Below, one piece after another: positions 34,194 through 42,272 of a stretch of DNA of 64,000 bases. The position numbers were made by a program, and so were the translations under genes. The notes under the pieces are model-generated. The model was not told where the DNA came from and made no database searches. It saw nothing but the letters and a program-made list of their open reading frames with translations. Within the stretch, counting starts at the first letter, position 1. Every line of letters starts with the position of its first letter. Origin of the DNA: Candidatus Brocadiaceae bacterium S225 (GTDB taxonomy: Bacteria; Planctomycetota; Brocadiia; Brocadiales; Scalinduaceae); contig SMSL01000008.1 in NCBI GenBank assembly GCA_007859995.1, positions 1 to 64,000 on the forward strand, read 5' to 3'.

Positions 34194-34435
34194 TATACTA
34201 CTTCTTTAATATTGATATCAATCCCGTTAATTATTGGAATATTGTGCCCTCTTTTTACACCTAGAATAATCCACTCTTCCAAGACTTCCCTCAATTCTTC
34301 ACGGCAGTCCTCAAGAGTATGTGCATTTGCCCAAACACCATGAAGGCCTTCTATTTTCCCGAAATATCCTTCATTATCAGACAAAACTTCATAGTGTGCC
34401 TTATGCATAGCAGCATTGATAAAAGCAGTTAACAT
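34193..34435 (-). CDS. hicB: HicB antitoxin
   Basis: The 80-aa protein has the degraded-RNase-H-like HicB core: AHYEVLSDNEGYFGKIEGLH, GVWANAHTLEDCREELREVL, EEWIILGVKRGHNIPIING. There is no separate C-terminal DNA-binding domain, so it belongs to the short HicB class. It ends with one base shared with the HicA start. Confidence 0.88.
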   Translation of the reverse strand: MLTAFINAAMHKAHYEVLSDNEGYFGKIEGLHGVWANAHTLEDCREELREVLEEWIILGVKRGHNIPIINGIDINIKEVV

Positions 34436-34771
34436 AGATGTCTCCTTTATAGTTATTTTATGGTTTATTTTTTAGGTTTAGGGTCACCTTGATTAGTGAT
34501 TAGACAAAGTGACTAAAACATAACCACGAAATACCCCGACGAAATAAAAGAAAACAAGATTTCATGGGGCAGGCGTTGATTTTCGCTGATTATAAGTAAT
34601 TTATATTCTTTCTTCCTCCGATTTTCAAGATTTTCTTATCTGCGTTAATCGGCGTAATCTGCGGATAGCATTATTTATCTTTGTCCTTCTTTATGGTTGA
34701 TAATCTCATAAAGTGCACCAAAGTTTCTAAATTTCTTAACCTTATACTCTTGAATAATATCAGAAAATTCG
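34436..34771. repeat. Gene-free stretch with dispersed repeat text
   Basis: These 336 bp hold no gene. Near 34514 the text ATAACCACGAAATACCCCGA repeats the start of the frame at 32614. At 34637-34670 CTTATCTGCGTTAATCGGCG and TAATCTGCGG match the family of 'ATCTGCG' repeats that form a hairpin at 35133. Confidence 0.4.
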
Positions 34772-35068
34772 TCAATTATGCGAAGTATCACGAGTAATTT
34801 CTCCGACAATATTTTGCCAATACTTTTCCCCCTCTACGGAAAACCTCCAAGCCAGCCAATCATTTTCTAACCCAAATGATCCCTTTTTGCTTTGTATATC
34901 TTTGTCAAACCTTTCAAAAGTTGTGTGATATTTACTTCCATAAAATTCTATCTCAGATGTAAACTCTGCTAATTTATTGCATGATATTAAGTAAGCCATT
35001 TCATCAAGCGCTTTTTCATTTGACATATTTAAACTTGAAAAAACTTTTTCTCTAAGCTGTTGTTTCAT
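34772..35068 (-). CDS. Small helical protein, possibly an orphan antitoxin
   Basis: A 98-aa frame rich in charged helices: LNMSNEKALDEMAYLISCNK, LAEFTSEIEFYGSKYHTTFE, RFDKDIQSKKGSFGLENDWL, AWRFSVEGEKYWQNIVGEI. A helix pair ending in an aspartate/tryptophan-rich stretch (ENDWLAWRF) is common in small antitoxin-like proteins that precede toxin genes, but no toxin follows here; the next 300 bp are repeats. I do not recognise the family with confidence. Confidence 0.4.
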   Translation of the reverse strand: MKQQLREKVFSSLNMSNEKALDEMAYLISCNKLAEFTSEIEFYGSKYHTTFERFDKDIQSKKGSFGLENDWLAWRFSVEGEKYWQNIVGEITRDTSHN

Positions 35069-35132
35069 ATCGCCACCTTCCTTCTTTGAGTTTCTGAATT
35101 AAGTTAGGCCTTCGGCAACTTAAAAACAAATA

Positions 35133-35193
35133 GGACGCAGATTTTCGCAGATAAACACAGTTTAATCCTGATAATCTGCGCTTATCTGCGTCC
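35133..35193. repeat. ATCTGCG hairpin repeat
   Basis: GGACGCAGAT (35133-35142) and ATCTGCGTCC (35184-35193) are perfect 10-bp inverted arms, and an inner CGCAGATAA/TAATCTGCG pair adds a second stem. Fragments of the same text occur near 34637. Repeats of this kind accompany GxxExxY genes, as here. Confidence 0.6.
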
Positions 35194-35250
35194 ACTTTGA
35201 AATTCCTAAACATTAAATTTTGTCACATGCACATCATCGTTTTTTATTAT

Positions 35251-35430
35251 TCAGCTTTTTTCTTGACTTCGCGGCTCTGCGTGAGAAAAACTGGCTTCCC
35301 TGATCAGATCGCATATACTAAAACCGGTTTGGTTTTTGGCTTTTCTAAAAACCAAACCTTGGTTGCAGTTATACTCGGGCAAACTTGTTTGTGATGAGTA
35401 CAATCGCAATATTTCAGTTTGGCTTTTCAT
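35251..35430 (-). pseudogene. Second GxxExxY N-terminal remnant, carrying an in-frame insertion
   Basis: From the ATG at 35430 the frame reads MKSQTEILRL, then 29 foreign residues (YSSQTSLPEYNCNQGLVFRK, AKNQTGFSI), then CDLIREASFS as in the copy at 30480. It then diverges into dispersed-repeat text (HAEPRSQEKS) and stops. The GxxExxY motif and everything after it are missing. The conserved leader and hairpin upstream match the first copy. Confidence 0.65.
35314..35400. mobile_element. 87-bp palindromic insertion, in frame with the host ORF
   Basis: Compared with the copy at 30463-30480 this locus has exactly 87 extra bases, 29 codons, splitting the RL-CDL junction without breaking the frame. 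The core is a perfect 12-bp hairpin, GGTTTGGTTTTT (35326-35337) and AAAAACCAAACC (35347-35358), with a 9-nt loop. The design, a small palindrome that keeps a reading frame open, is like Rickettsia palindromic elements, although the sequence is unrelated as far as I can tell. Confidence 0.6.
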
Positions 35431-35488
35431 AATTTTTCTTGTGTTTACCCCGTGAAACATGTACTTAATTTCACTAGGGTCTTTTGCC

Positions 35489-35587
35489 TGCCCGACATCT
35501 CCGTTCAGGCGGGCGTCTTTTTGTTTACCTCGCCTGCCCGACAGTCTATTAGGCGGGTTAAATTCGCTTGTTCCCTTATTTAACCAG
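35489..35587. repeat. REP-like palindromic insertion upstream of the second GxxExxY remnant
   Basis: About 99 bp here are absent from the otherwise matching leader at 30530-30560. They carry GCCTGCCCGA...TCAGGCGGGC, a second CGCCTGCCCGACAG, and end CCTTATTTAACCAGG, which recalls the inverted-repeat ends of the GIY-YIG element. The boundaries are approximate. Confidence 0.5.
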
Positions 35588-35707
35588 GGCGGCAAATTTT
35601 ATTTTTCTTAAAAATTCTGATACGTGTCCTCAATAGCTCTTGAAAATACCTCTTTTTGTTTGCTATCTAATCTCATAATCTGTGGCAAGCCCTATAAGTT
35701 ACCATCA

Positions 35708-35991
35708 TCAGCAAGTATCCTAAGACTCAATAAGTTCCTCCCTTGATATCACATCAGCAGAATAAGATAGCGCCGCCAAGATATCTTCCTTTGCCAAATG
35801 TGGATATGCCTCTAATAACTCTTGTATCGTTACTCCTTCTGAAAGCTTTTCAAGTAAAAGCGCTACCGTCACTCTTGTCCCCCTAATTACTGGTTTCCCA
35901 AGCATCACACTTGCACTTGCTGTTATTCTTTCTTTATAGTCCACGATTCAATCCTCCCTATTAAATATTAAGCAACTCGTTTACAATGCTT
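35708..35991. repeat. 284-bp duplicated block (copy of 31751-32034)
   Basis: Base-by-base comparison gives two differences in 284 positions. The block spans the DUF5615 remnant start, the whole DUF433 gene and the end of the TumE-like frame. On both sides the sequence switches abruptly to kdsD-derived text, so this recent copy was joined to older, diverged kdsD fragments. Confidence 0.8.
35720..35944 (-). CDS. DUF433 family antitoxin, copy 2
   Basis: A 74-aa protein identical to the copy at 31763 except for one residue (YPHLAKEDI instead of YPNLAKEDI). The DUF433 core MLGKPVIRGTRVTVALLLEK is unchanged. Its DUF5615 partner is reduced to LSLRILADDGNL before a stop. It is an orphan antitoxin kept by recent duplication. 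Confidence 0.8.
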   Translation of the reverse strand: MDYKERITASASVMLGKPVIRGTRVTVALLLEKLSEGVTIQELLEAYPHLAKEDILAALSYSADVISREELIES

Positions 35992-36397
35992 CGCCTGAAT
36001 ATCTTGTCAATCTAGAATTGACATCCCCTATTATTCCAATTATTTTTGCACCAACACTCTTTATTGAAGGGAGGATGCCATTTAGTTCAGAACTTCCCCA
36101 GCTTTTTTCAATAGCGATAACAACATCTTCAGCGGCAATAATCCCCAAATCACCGTGCATGCCCTCTGCAGGAGGCATGAAGATAGCAGGAGTTCCAACA
36201 CTTGACATGGTGGATGCTATTTCCTTAGCTACCAAACCGGACTTCCCCATTCCTGTGAGTATAACCTTTCCTCTAAAGTTGAATATAGTTTCTACCGCAT
36301 TTTTAACTGATAAATTTATCCTCTCCTTTAGAAGAGAAAGACCATTTATCTCAACACCTATGACTTTAATTATTTCCAATTCTATATCGATGTTCAT
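35981..36397 (-). pseudogene. Truncated, mutated kdsD copy
   Basis: The 138-aa frame matches the first 135 residues of the intact KdsD at about 80% identity by eye, then ends in foreign residues (RYSGEAL). Conserved positions are damaged: MHPAEGMHGDLG became MPPAEGMHGDLG, losing the His, and GKSGESSEL became EKSWGSSEL. The second half of the SIS domain and both CBS domains are gone. A scrap of kdsD interior (CAAGCCCTATAAG) lies detached near 35690. This is a decayed paralog or a rearranged duplicate, not an active isomerase. Confidence 0.85.
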
Positions 36398-36483
36398 CCC
36401 AACCCTCTTTTATAGATTAATGCCTGCATATAAAAATAAAAATTGTCAAAATAGTCCCCCACCTCCCCCTCCACATCTTTCTA

Positions 36484-37638
36484 TTATTTTTCAAGTATAG
36501 TAAAGGCAGAAGTCATTTTTTTTGTTTTTAACAACTCGTAATACAGACCCTCTGTATTACGTATCATTCTTTCTAGAGTATAAGTTTCGTTTACTAAAGC
36601 CATCCCTTCTTCTACAAGCTCATTGCTTAGCTTAGGATTATTGATTAGGGCACAAAGTTTTCTAGCAATATCTCGAGGGCATTCAGTCTTAGCCAGTAAA
36701 CCATTTTTTATTAGACTCCGATTGCCAGGAATATCAGTTGCAACTATTGGCACACCGATACCCATCGCCTCCAACAGGGTTAATGACATACTTTCCTCCC
36801 GCGAAGCAGAAAGATAAATATCCATCATTTTTAAAAGCCCCGGCACATCACCTCTAAACCCTAGAAGTAATACCTGATCATTCATGTGACAATCATTTAT
36901 TTCTTTTATAATTTCTTCTTTCAACTCTCCATCACCAATTAAAATATACTTAATATTTTTGTGATATTCTTTTAAATATTTCATTGCATGTATCGCCACA
37001 TCAATACCTTTTACATAATCAAAACGGGCAACGGAACATATTAAAATATTATCTCTTTTAAACGAATTTATTAAATATTTTGTTTTTGAATCTACATTAC
37101 ATTCTCGCATTCTTTCCACATTAATTCCGTTAAATATTATTCTGGTTTTTGACTTTGGGAATAACTTCAACTGTATACCTTCAACATTTTCACTATCAGA
37201 TACATTGATAATATACTTTGTAAATATGGACAATGTCTTTTCAATGAAAAAGTATAATCTTTGCTTCCAATACGAATACTTTTTATAATGAATCCCATGA
37301 AATGTATGAACTACTGGCGTTTTGGTCAAGATGCCTAATAATCTGCTGTAAATACCCGCACCTTTCCCATGAGAATGTATAACATCTATATAGTTCCCTT
37401 TTGTAAACCACACTAATTTCGCAAAGCTAATGACAGAAAACATCCTAACAGGCAAAGGAAATATCTTTATTTTTTCTTCTTCATACATATTATAAAATGG
37501 CTTTTGAATCGGGCAAGCAACATACTTCTCAAAGGTATTATTCAAACCAGTAACAATATCAAACATGTGCATAGGCCCACCACCATAGTCAGATCTGAGA
37601 CTTATAAACAATATCCTAACCTTTTTAGTATCGCTCAT
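36484..37638 (-). CDS. GT4 glycosyltransferase
   Basis: A 384-aa GT-B enzyme. The N-terminal half has RILFISLRSDYGGGPMHMFD and DVIHSHGKGAGIYSRLLG. The C-terminal half has ICSVARFDYVKGIDVAIHAM, VLLLGFRGDVPGLLKMMDIY and the donor-site motif SASREESMSLTLLEAMGIGV with conserved Glu residues. It resembles PelF/WbnK-like GT4 enzymes. It should add a sugar to a lipid-linked repeat unit; donor and acceptor are unknown. It is the last gene (downstream end) of the long leftward run that begins beyond the right edge, before the accessory island. Confidence 0.88.
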   Translation of the reverse strand: MSDTKKVRILFISLRSDYGGGPMHMFDIVTGLNNTFEKYVACPIQKPFYNMYEEEKIKIFPLPVRMFSVISFAKLVWFTKGNYIDVIHSHGKGAGIYSRLLGILTKTPVVHTFHGIHYKKYSYWKQRLYFFIEKTLSIFTKYIINVSDSENVEGIQLKLFPKSKTRIIFNGINVERMRECNVDSKTKYLINSFKRDNILICSVARFDYVKGIDVAIHAMKYLKEYHKNIKYILIGDGELKEEIIKEINDCHMNDQVLLLGFRGDVPGLLKMMDIYLSASREESMSLTLLEAMGIGVPIVATDIPGNRSLIKNGLLAKTECPRDIARKLCALINNPKLSNELVEEGMALVNETYTLERMIRNTEGLYYELLKTKKMTSAFTILEK

Positions 37639-37863
37639 ATTAATTTTAATTTATGAGCACACAATAATTACTTATTTAAGTGAAACAAGAATATTGTGGA
37701 ACTCAAGAGGAATAAGTCTTATATAAAGCGGTACAATGTTCTGTAATATAATAAGCCTTCTTTTAATTATTGTACGTGAGATCTAATCAGTGAAAAATGG
37801 TAGGGTTGTTATAAAAGCATATATATACAATAATGTATCTTCTTAGTGAAAGTTATTATTTAG

Positions 37864-38679
37864 CTAATCGCTCTTGCAAGGTAGTGAACTAAATTTCTTA
37901 ATTACTAACAGAAAAATTGTCGCAATGATTAATAGGTATTTCTCTATTAATAATATCTTACCTACATCATGACGGTTTTTTTTTACTACATGTAGATATC
38001 TCAAAAAATATGGCTTAATTCCAATCGAAGTGTTACCCCCGTGCTCTCTATAAGCAACTAACGGCTCATCAACATAATCAATTCGTTTGTTCTTCGCGAT
38101 TCTAAGCCAAAGATCATAGTCCTCAATAGCTCTAAATTTTATGTCGATATCAAAATGATAATCTTCATTTACAAAATTCCTTAACAAAACAGTGCTAGTT
38201 CCAATGAAATTATTAGATAAGAATAGAGGAATAAAAACATTGCCAGATCTTAATTTTTTTCTCTTAGGCAAGGTTTTTAATACTAATCCATCTTTGACAA
38301 TAATATACCTTGTGTAAACAAGGAAAATATTATCATTATCTTCTAATAATTTAATTTGTTTTTCTATTTTGGTAGGTTTCCACATATCATCTGAATCCAG
38401 AAAAGCTATATATTTACCACAAGATTGGCTGATTCCTACATTTCTAGATGCAGCAATAATTCCGTTATTTCTGAACTTTTCATACTTTATTCTTGTATCA
38501 CTAAAAGAAACAATGATTTCTTCTGTATTATCCTCGGAATAGTTGTCAATAATAATGAGTTCAATGTTTGTATACGTCTGATCTAATACAGATCCAATAG
38601 CATCACCTATAAATTGAGCATGATTATAGGTAGGCATTACAACAGATACAAGCGGTTGTTTAATACGAAGAGATTTCAT
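37864..38679 (-). CDS. GT2 family glycosyltransferase
   Basis: This 271-aa GT-A protein starts with PLVSVVMPTYNHAQFIGDAI and has the nucleotide-sugar motifs IELIIIDNYSEDNTEEII and SQSCGKYIAFLDSDDMW (DxD = DSD). A later segment, KFRAIEDYDLWLRIAKNKRI, carries the catalytic-base-type ED. The last 20 residues are hydrophobic (LIIATIFLLVIKKF), suggesting membrane association. It overlaps the upstream reductase gene by 20 bp, so both are read together. Confidence 0.88.
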   Translation of the reverse strand: MKSLRIKQPLVSVVMPTYNHAQFIGDAIGSVLDQTYTNIELIIIDNYSEDNTEEIIVSFSDTRIKYEKFRNNGIIAASRNVGISQSCGKYIAFLDSDDMWKPTKIEKQIKLLEDNDNIFLVYTRYIIVKDGLVLKTLPKRKKLRSGNVFIPLFLSNNFIGTSTVLLRNFVNEDYHFDIDIKFRAIEDYDLWLRIAKNKRIDYVDEPLVAYREHGGNTSIGIKPYFLRYLHVVKKNRHDVGKILLIEKYLLIIATIFLLVIKKFSSLPCKSD

Positions 38680-39646
38680 CCGATACTATAAATTGTTCAC
38701 ACAAATCCATTGTTCTCTTAATTTCCAGAGTCATATTTTCTTGTATACAAAAGTCTGTTCCCATAATTTTTTGAATTGAATATTTTACAGGCTTTGAGAC
38801 TATTGAATTTCTATTATTTGGGGTGGTTCTTATTTCTTTTATGTCTTTTTTGTACTTTGTTCTATAAACATCAGATATTTTCTGTGCCACATCTAATATT
38901 GACATAGTGCAATCCCCCCCCAAATTATAAATCCCGTCACCCCACTTATCAGGAATTACAAAAACGAAATGATAAACTGCATTTGCAACATCATACAGTG
39001 AAATAAAATCTCTATATTGTTTACCGGAGGAATTCAAAAGTATCTTCCCGTTAGTAACAGCTTGTCGGCAAATATCATTAAAAACCAGTTTCCACCTATC
39101 AATGCTTATATCCATAGGATAACCATAACCATTCGACATTCTGAATATTAGGGTTTTCATGCCTTGGCAGTGATTAAAATAGTTTACGAAATCTTCAGCT
39201 ACCTTGTGTGTTATTGCATAAGGGTGAAAAGGTTTCGGAAGTGTTTCTTCTGTAATAACAGTATCGGAAATATCCCCGTATACATGAAATGTTGAAAAGA
39301 AGACAAATCTGTTTACATTATTAATCTTTGCTGCATTTAATACCCTATAAGTTCCTTTAGCATTTACCTCTATAGCTAACTCCGGATTATTTGCAGACTC
39401 TGTCTCATTCAGGGCTGCCAGATGAACTATAATATCAATACTTTTATCTTTTAAACACTCAGCAATAGAAGCCTCATCCAAAACGTTCATATGTAGTACT
39501 GTAAATTTTTCTGTCCAGGAAGGAAGTTTTCGATGCTTATTTCTTGTTGTAAGAAATACTTTAGAACCTGGTTCTCTCTCTTTGATATGACATGCCACCC
39601 TCCCACCAACATACCCCAATCCTCCAGTAATCAGAATATTTCTCAT
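38660..39646 (-). CDS. NAD-dependent sugar epimerase/reductase (SDR)
   Basis: A 328-aa extended SDR with the Rossmann motif NILITGGLGYVGGRVACHI and VHLAALNE, the catalytic FFSTFHVYGD Ser/Thr region and the YAITHKVAED motif (Tyr and Lys four apart). It lies between a 3,5-epimerase-like gene and a GT2 gene, downstream of rfbG and rfbF. A 4-ketoreductase acting on the CDP-4-keto-6-deoxyhexose made by RfbG is the best guess; a simple epimerase role is also possible. Confidence 0.8.
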   Translation of the reverse strand: MRNILITGGLGYVGGRVACHIKEREPGSKVFLTTRNKHRKLPSWTEKFTVLHMNVLDEASIAECLKDKSIDIIVHLAALNETESANNPELAIEVNAKGTYRVLNAAKINNVNRFVFFSTFHVYGDISDTVITEETLPKPFHPYAITHKVAEDFVNYFNHCQGMKTLIFRMSNGYGYPMDISIDRWKLVFNDICRQAVTNGKILLNSSGKQYRDFISLYDVANAVYHFVFVIPDKWGDGIYNLGGDCTMSILDVAQKISDVYRTKYKKDIKEIRTTPNNRNSIVSKPVKYSIQKIMGTDFCIQENMTLEIKRTMDLCEQFIVSDEISSY

Positions 39647-40092
39647 TTTTCCTCAATATGCCATTGATAAGGAATAAAACTATCCAATGGACTCATTTGT
39701 TCTGCTTCATCTTGGTCATGAGGAATGTCCGTACAATTTGCTATAAGAGCTTGTGTAGAAGAGGCACATTGGAACCCATACCATAAAAGAGGAGGTATTT
39801 TCACAAGGCAGTAATTATCTTCACCGATTTCCAAAACTTCAGTTCTCCCGTAACTTTTTGTACCGTCACGATTGTCATATATGACGAGTTTTATCATACC
39901 AATCGGCACAGCAAAATTTTGTATCATTTCCTTGTGTCTTTTCCACGCTTTTACTACTCTAGGGTTTACAACAGAGAAATATATCTCTCCAAATTTCTTA
40001 AAAAGAGGAGAATCGTTCCTCAGCATATGCATAACCTTTCCTCTTTCATCCACAATCTGTTTTAAGCTTTGAATAATTACACCATCAATCAT
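39643..40092 (-). CDS. dTDP-4-dehydrorhamnose 3,5-epimerase-like cupin
   Basis: A 149-aa RmlC-like cupin. It has QIVDERGKVMHMLRNDSPLF, KFGEIYFSVVNPRVVKAWKR and HKEMIQNFAVPIGMIKLVIY. VKAWKRHKEMIQNF replaces the usual VIRGLHYQ, so substrate handling likely differs, but the WKRHK... histidine context is kept. RmlC enzymes are normally 180 aa; this short form fits CDP- or dTDP-sugar 3- or 5-epimerases of deoxyhexose loci. It overlaps the SDR gene by 4 bp. Confidence 0.75.
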   Translation of the reverse strand: MIDGVIIQSLKQIVDERGKVMHMLRNDSPLFKKFGEIYFSVVNPRVVKAWKRHKEMIQNFAVPIGMIKLVIYDNRDGTKSYGRTEVLEIGEDNYCLVKIPPLLWYGFQCASSTQALIANCTDIPHDQDEAEQMSPLDSFIPYQWHIEEK

Positions 40093-40154
40093 TTAATCTC
40101 AATTCCATTCACTATTCTAGTATTTATTAAATCCTACAAATTTTCTAAACTTTT

Positions 40155-41294
40155 TCATTTTGCCCAAATCAACCCTCTCTTTTGTGCCAAACACTTATAT
40201 CCATCAATCTGCTTAGTAGTAAAATCATACATGTCCTTATCAGTACTATCATAATAGTTTTTATACCATTCAGAAGTTATTTTAACCGTTTCTTCGAAAG
40301 AGAGGACTGCATGCCAGTTTAAATAAGATAACGCTTTTTCACAATTAAGATGTAAAAGGACAGACTCCTTTTTCTCCTTATCGCCTTCCTTTGATATACA
40401 CCATTTACCATTCTTCAATGTCTTAGTAAATTCGCATAAAAGTTCTTCCACTGTACGATTAACATCACTCAACGGCCCGAAATTAAAAGACTCTCCCGAA
40501 ACTCTTTCATTTCTAAGTAAAAAATTAGCGCCCAACCACAAATAGCCACTCAAAGGCTCAAGAACATGTTGCCATGGGCGAGTAGCCAACGGATTTCTTA
40601 TCTCAAGACGTTTACCCTTAAAAAATGCTCTCACACAGTCAGGCACAATCCTGTCTACAGCCCAATCACCTCCTCCGATCACATTTCCAGCCCTTGCTGT
40701 AGAAATCTTTGGAGAACCATCCTCTGAGAAAAACGATTTGATATAAGAATTACTAGCAATTTCAACACAAGCTTTTGAAGCGCTATATGGATCATCACCT
40801 CCTAATCTATCATTCTCACGATACCCCCATATCCACTCTACATTTTGGTAACATTTGTCGCTTGTAATTATAACTGCAGCCTTGACCGTTTTTGATCTTC
40901 GTATACATTCAAGAATATTCACAGTGCCAACCAGATTAGTATTAAATGTATCTTGTGGCATATCATATGAAAGACGTGTTATCGCTTGTGCTGCTAAATG
41001 AAATACTATATCTGGTGAGCATTCATCAAACACCTGTTCCAAATGATTCAAGTCTTTAACATCACCTGTAATATGTTCTAACTTATTTACAAGGTTTAAT
41101 ACGTTGAAGTTTGATGGATTGGTTGGTATGTTAAGTGAATATCCTATAACATTAGCCCCAAGATTTAAGAGCCATGTGCTTAGCCACGAACCTTTAAAAC
41201 CAGTGTGGCCGGTAATGAGTACGCGCTTTCCAGAGTAAATATTTTTGAAAGAGTGAGTCAAAGGATCGGAAGATTGGTTGTCTGAACTTATCAT
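40155..41294 (-). CDS. rfbG: CDP-glucose 4,6-dehydratase
   Basis: The 379-aa SDR converts CDP-glucose to CDP-4-keto-6-deoxyglucose. It shows KRVLITGHTGFKGSWLSTWL, the YSLNIPTNPSNFNV region, FHLAAQAITRLSYDMPQDTF, ITSDKCYQN, the YSASKACVE catalytic Tyr-Lys pair and RAGNVIGGGDWAVDRIVPDC, all classic RfbG. The upstream rfbF supplies the CDP-glucose. Full length. Confidence 0.93.
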   Translation of the reverse strand: MISSDNQSSDPLTHSFKNIYSGKRVLITGHTGFKGSWLSTWLLNLGANVIGYSLNIPTNPSNFNVLNLVNKLEHITGDVKDLNHLEQVFDECSPDIVFHLAAQAITRLSYDMPQDTFNTNLVGTVNILECIRRSKTVKAAVIITSDKCYQNVEWIWGYRENDRLGGDDPYSASKACVEIASNSYIKSFFSEDGSPKISTARAGNVIGGGDWAVDRIVPDCVRAFFKGKRLEIRNPLATRPWQHVLEPLSGYLWLGANFLLRNERVSGESFNFGPLSDVNRTVEELLCEFTKTLKNGKWCISKEGDKEKKESVLLHLNCEKALSYLNWHAVLSFEETVKITSEWYKNYYDSTDKDMYDFTTKQIDGYKCLAQKRGLIWAK

Positions 41295-41460
41295 TTAGCA
41301 CATCTTGAATGGTTATTCTTGTTAAATTGTAAAACTGAGAGGTTTTGGTGAAAACAAGATTTGTTTACTTCATACCCATGTTTTTCAGCGTCTCCAATAT
41401 TTTGCATATTCATTAAACTCCCAGATCTCATACATTCCTCAATCTTTCCATCTCTTTTTA

Positions 41461-42240
41461 CTATTCATCCCACACCTTCCATGGAGCCTTTCCACTATCC
41501 CATAACTCCTCTAGAAAACGAAAGTCTCTATAAGTATCCATACATTGCCAAAAACCTTTATGATTAAAAACCTTTAATTCATTATCTAAGGCTAATTTTT
41601 CTAAAGGGGCTTTTTCTAGAATGCAATTGTCTTCATCATTCAAATATTTAAAAAATTCCTTCTCGAATATAAAATATCCACCATTTATTTTATTATCAGT
41701 TCCTGTTGGTTTTTCACTAAATGATATTACTCGGTCTTTACAAATCGAAAGCTCTCCATACCTTGATGGAGGAGATGCACCCGTCACGGTGCCTATATTA
41801 CCATGCTTCTTATGAAAACTTAACAGTTCCATCATATTCATACCAGTAACCCCATCGCCATATGTCAGCATAAAGCGATCCTCATTAATGAACCTTTCTA
41901 TTCTTTTTAATCTGGCACCCGTCATAGCATTTAATCCTGTATCAACTAGTGTAATCTTCCAGCCATGTTCTGAATGACGGGGATGTATTTTAATATCATT
42001 TGTTCCCAATTCAATTGTAAAATCATTTGAGATCATTTCATAATTATAAAAATATTCTTTTATTACATTACCTTTATAACCGAGGCATAGTATAAACTCT
42101 TTAAAACCATAGCAGGAGTAAGTCTTCATAATATGCCAGAGAATCGGCATTCCACCTATTTCAACCATTGGTTTGGGCTTAATCTCTGTTTCCTCTCTAA
42201 GACGAGTACCCTGACCACCACACAATATAACAACTTTCAT
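41461..42240 (-). CDS. rfbF: Glucose-1-phosphate cytidylyltransferase
   Basis: I start the gene at the ATG at 42240, giving 259 aa that begin MKVVILCGGQGTRLREETEI, the exact RfbF N-terminus. The longer frame adds 18 lysine-rich residues and would overlap the upstream gene. Other motifs are KPKPMVEIGGMPILWHIMKT, FMLTYGDGVTGMNM, and GGYFIFEKEFFKYL. It makes CDP-glucose from CTP and glucose-1-phosphate, the first step of the CDP-deoxyhexose branch with RfbG. The dehydrase RfbH is absent. Confidence 0.93.
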   Translation of the reverse strand: MKVVILCGGQGTRLREETEIKPKPMVEIGGMPILWHIMKTYSCYGFKEFILCLGYKGNVIKEYFYNYEMISNDFTIELGTNDIKIHPRHSEHGWKITLVDTGLNAMTGARLKRIERFINEDRFMLTYGDGVTGMNMMELLSFHKKHGNIGTVTGASPPSRYGELSICKDRVISFSEKPTGTDNKINGGYFIFEKEFFKYLNDEDNCILEKAPLEKLALDNELKVFNHKGFWQCMDTYRDFRFLEELWDSGKAPWKVWDE

Positions 42241-42272
42241 ATCATAATCTCTCTTTTTAGTCTTAATTCTTT

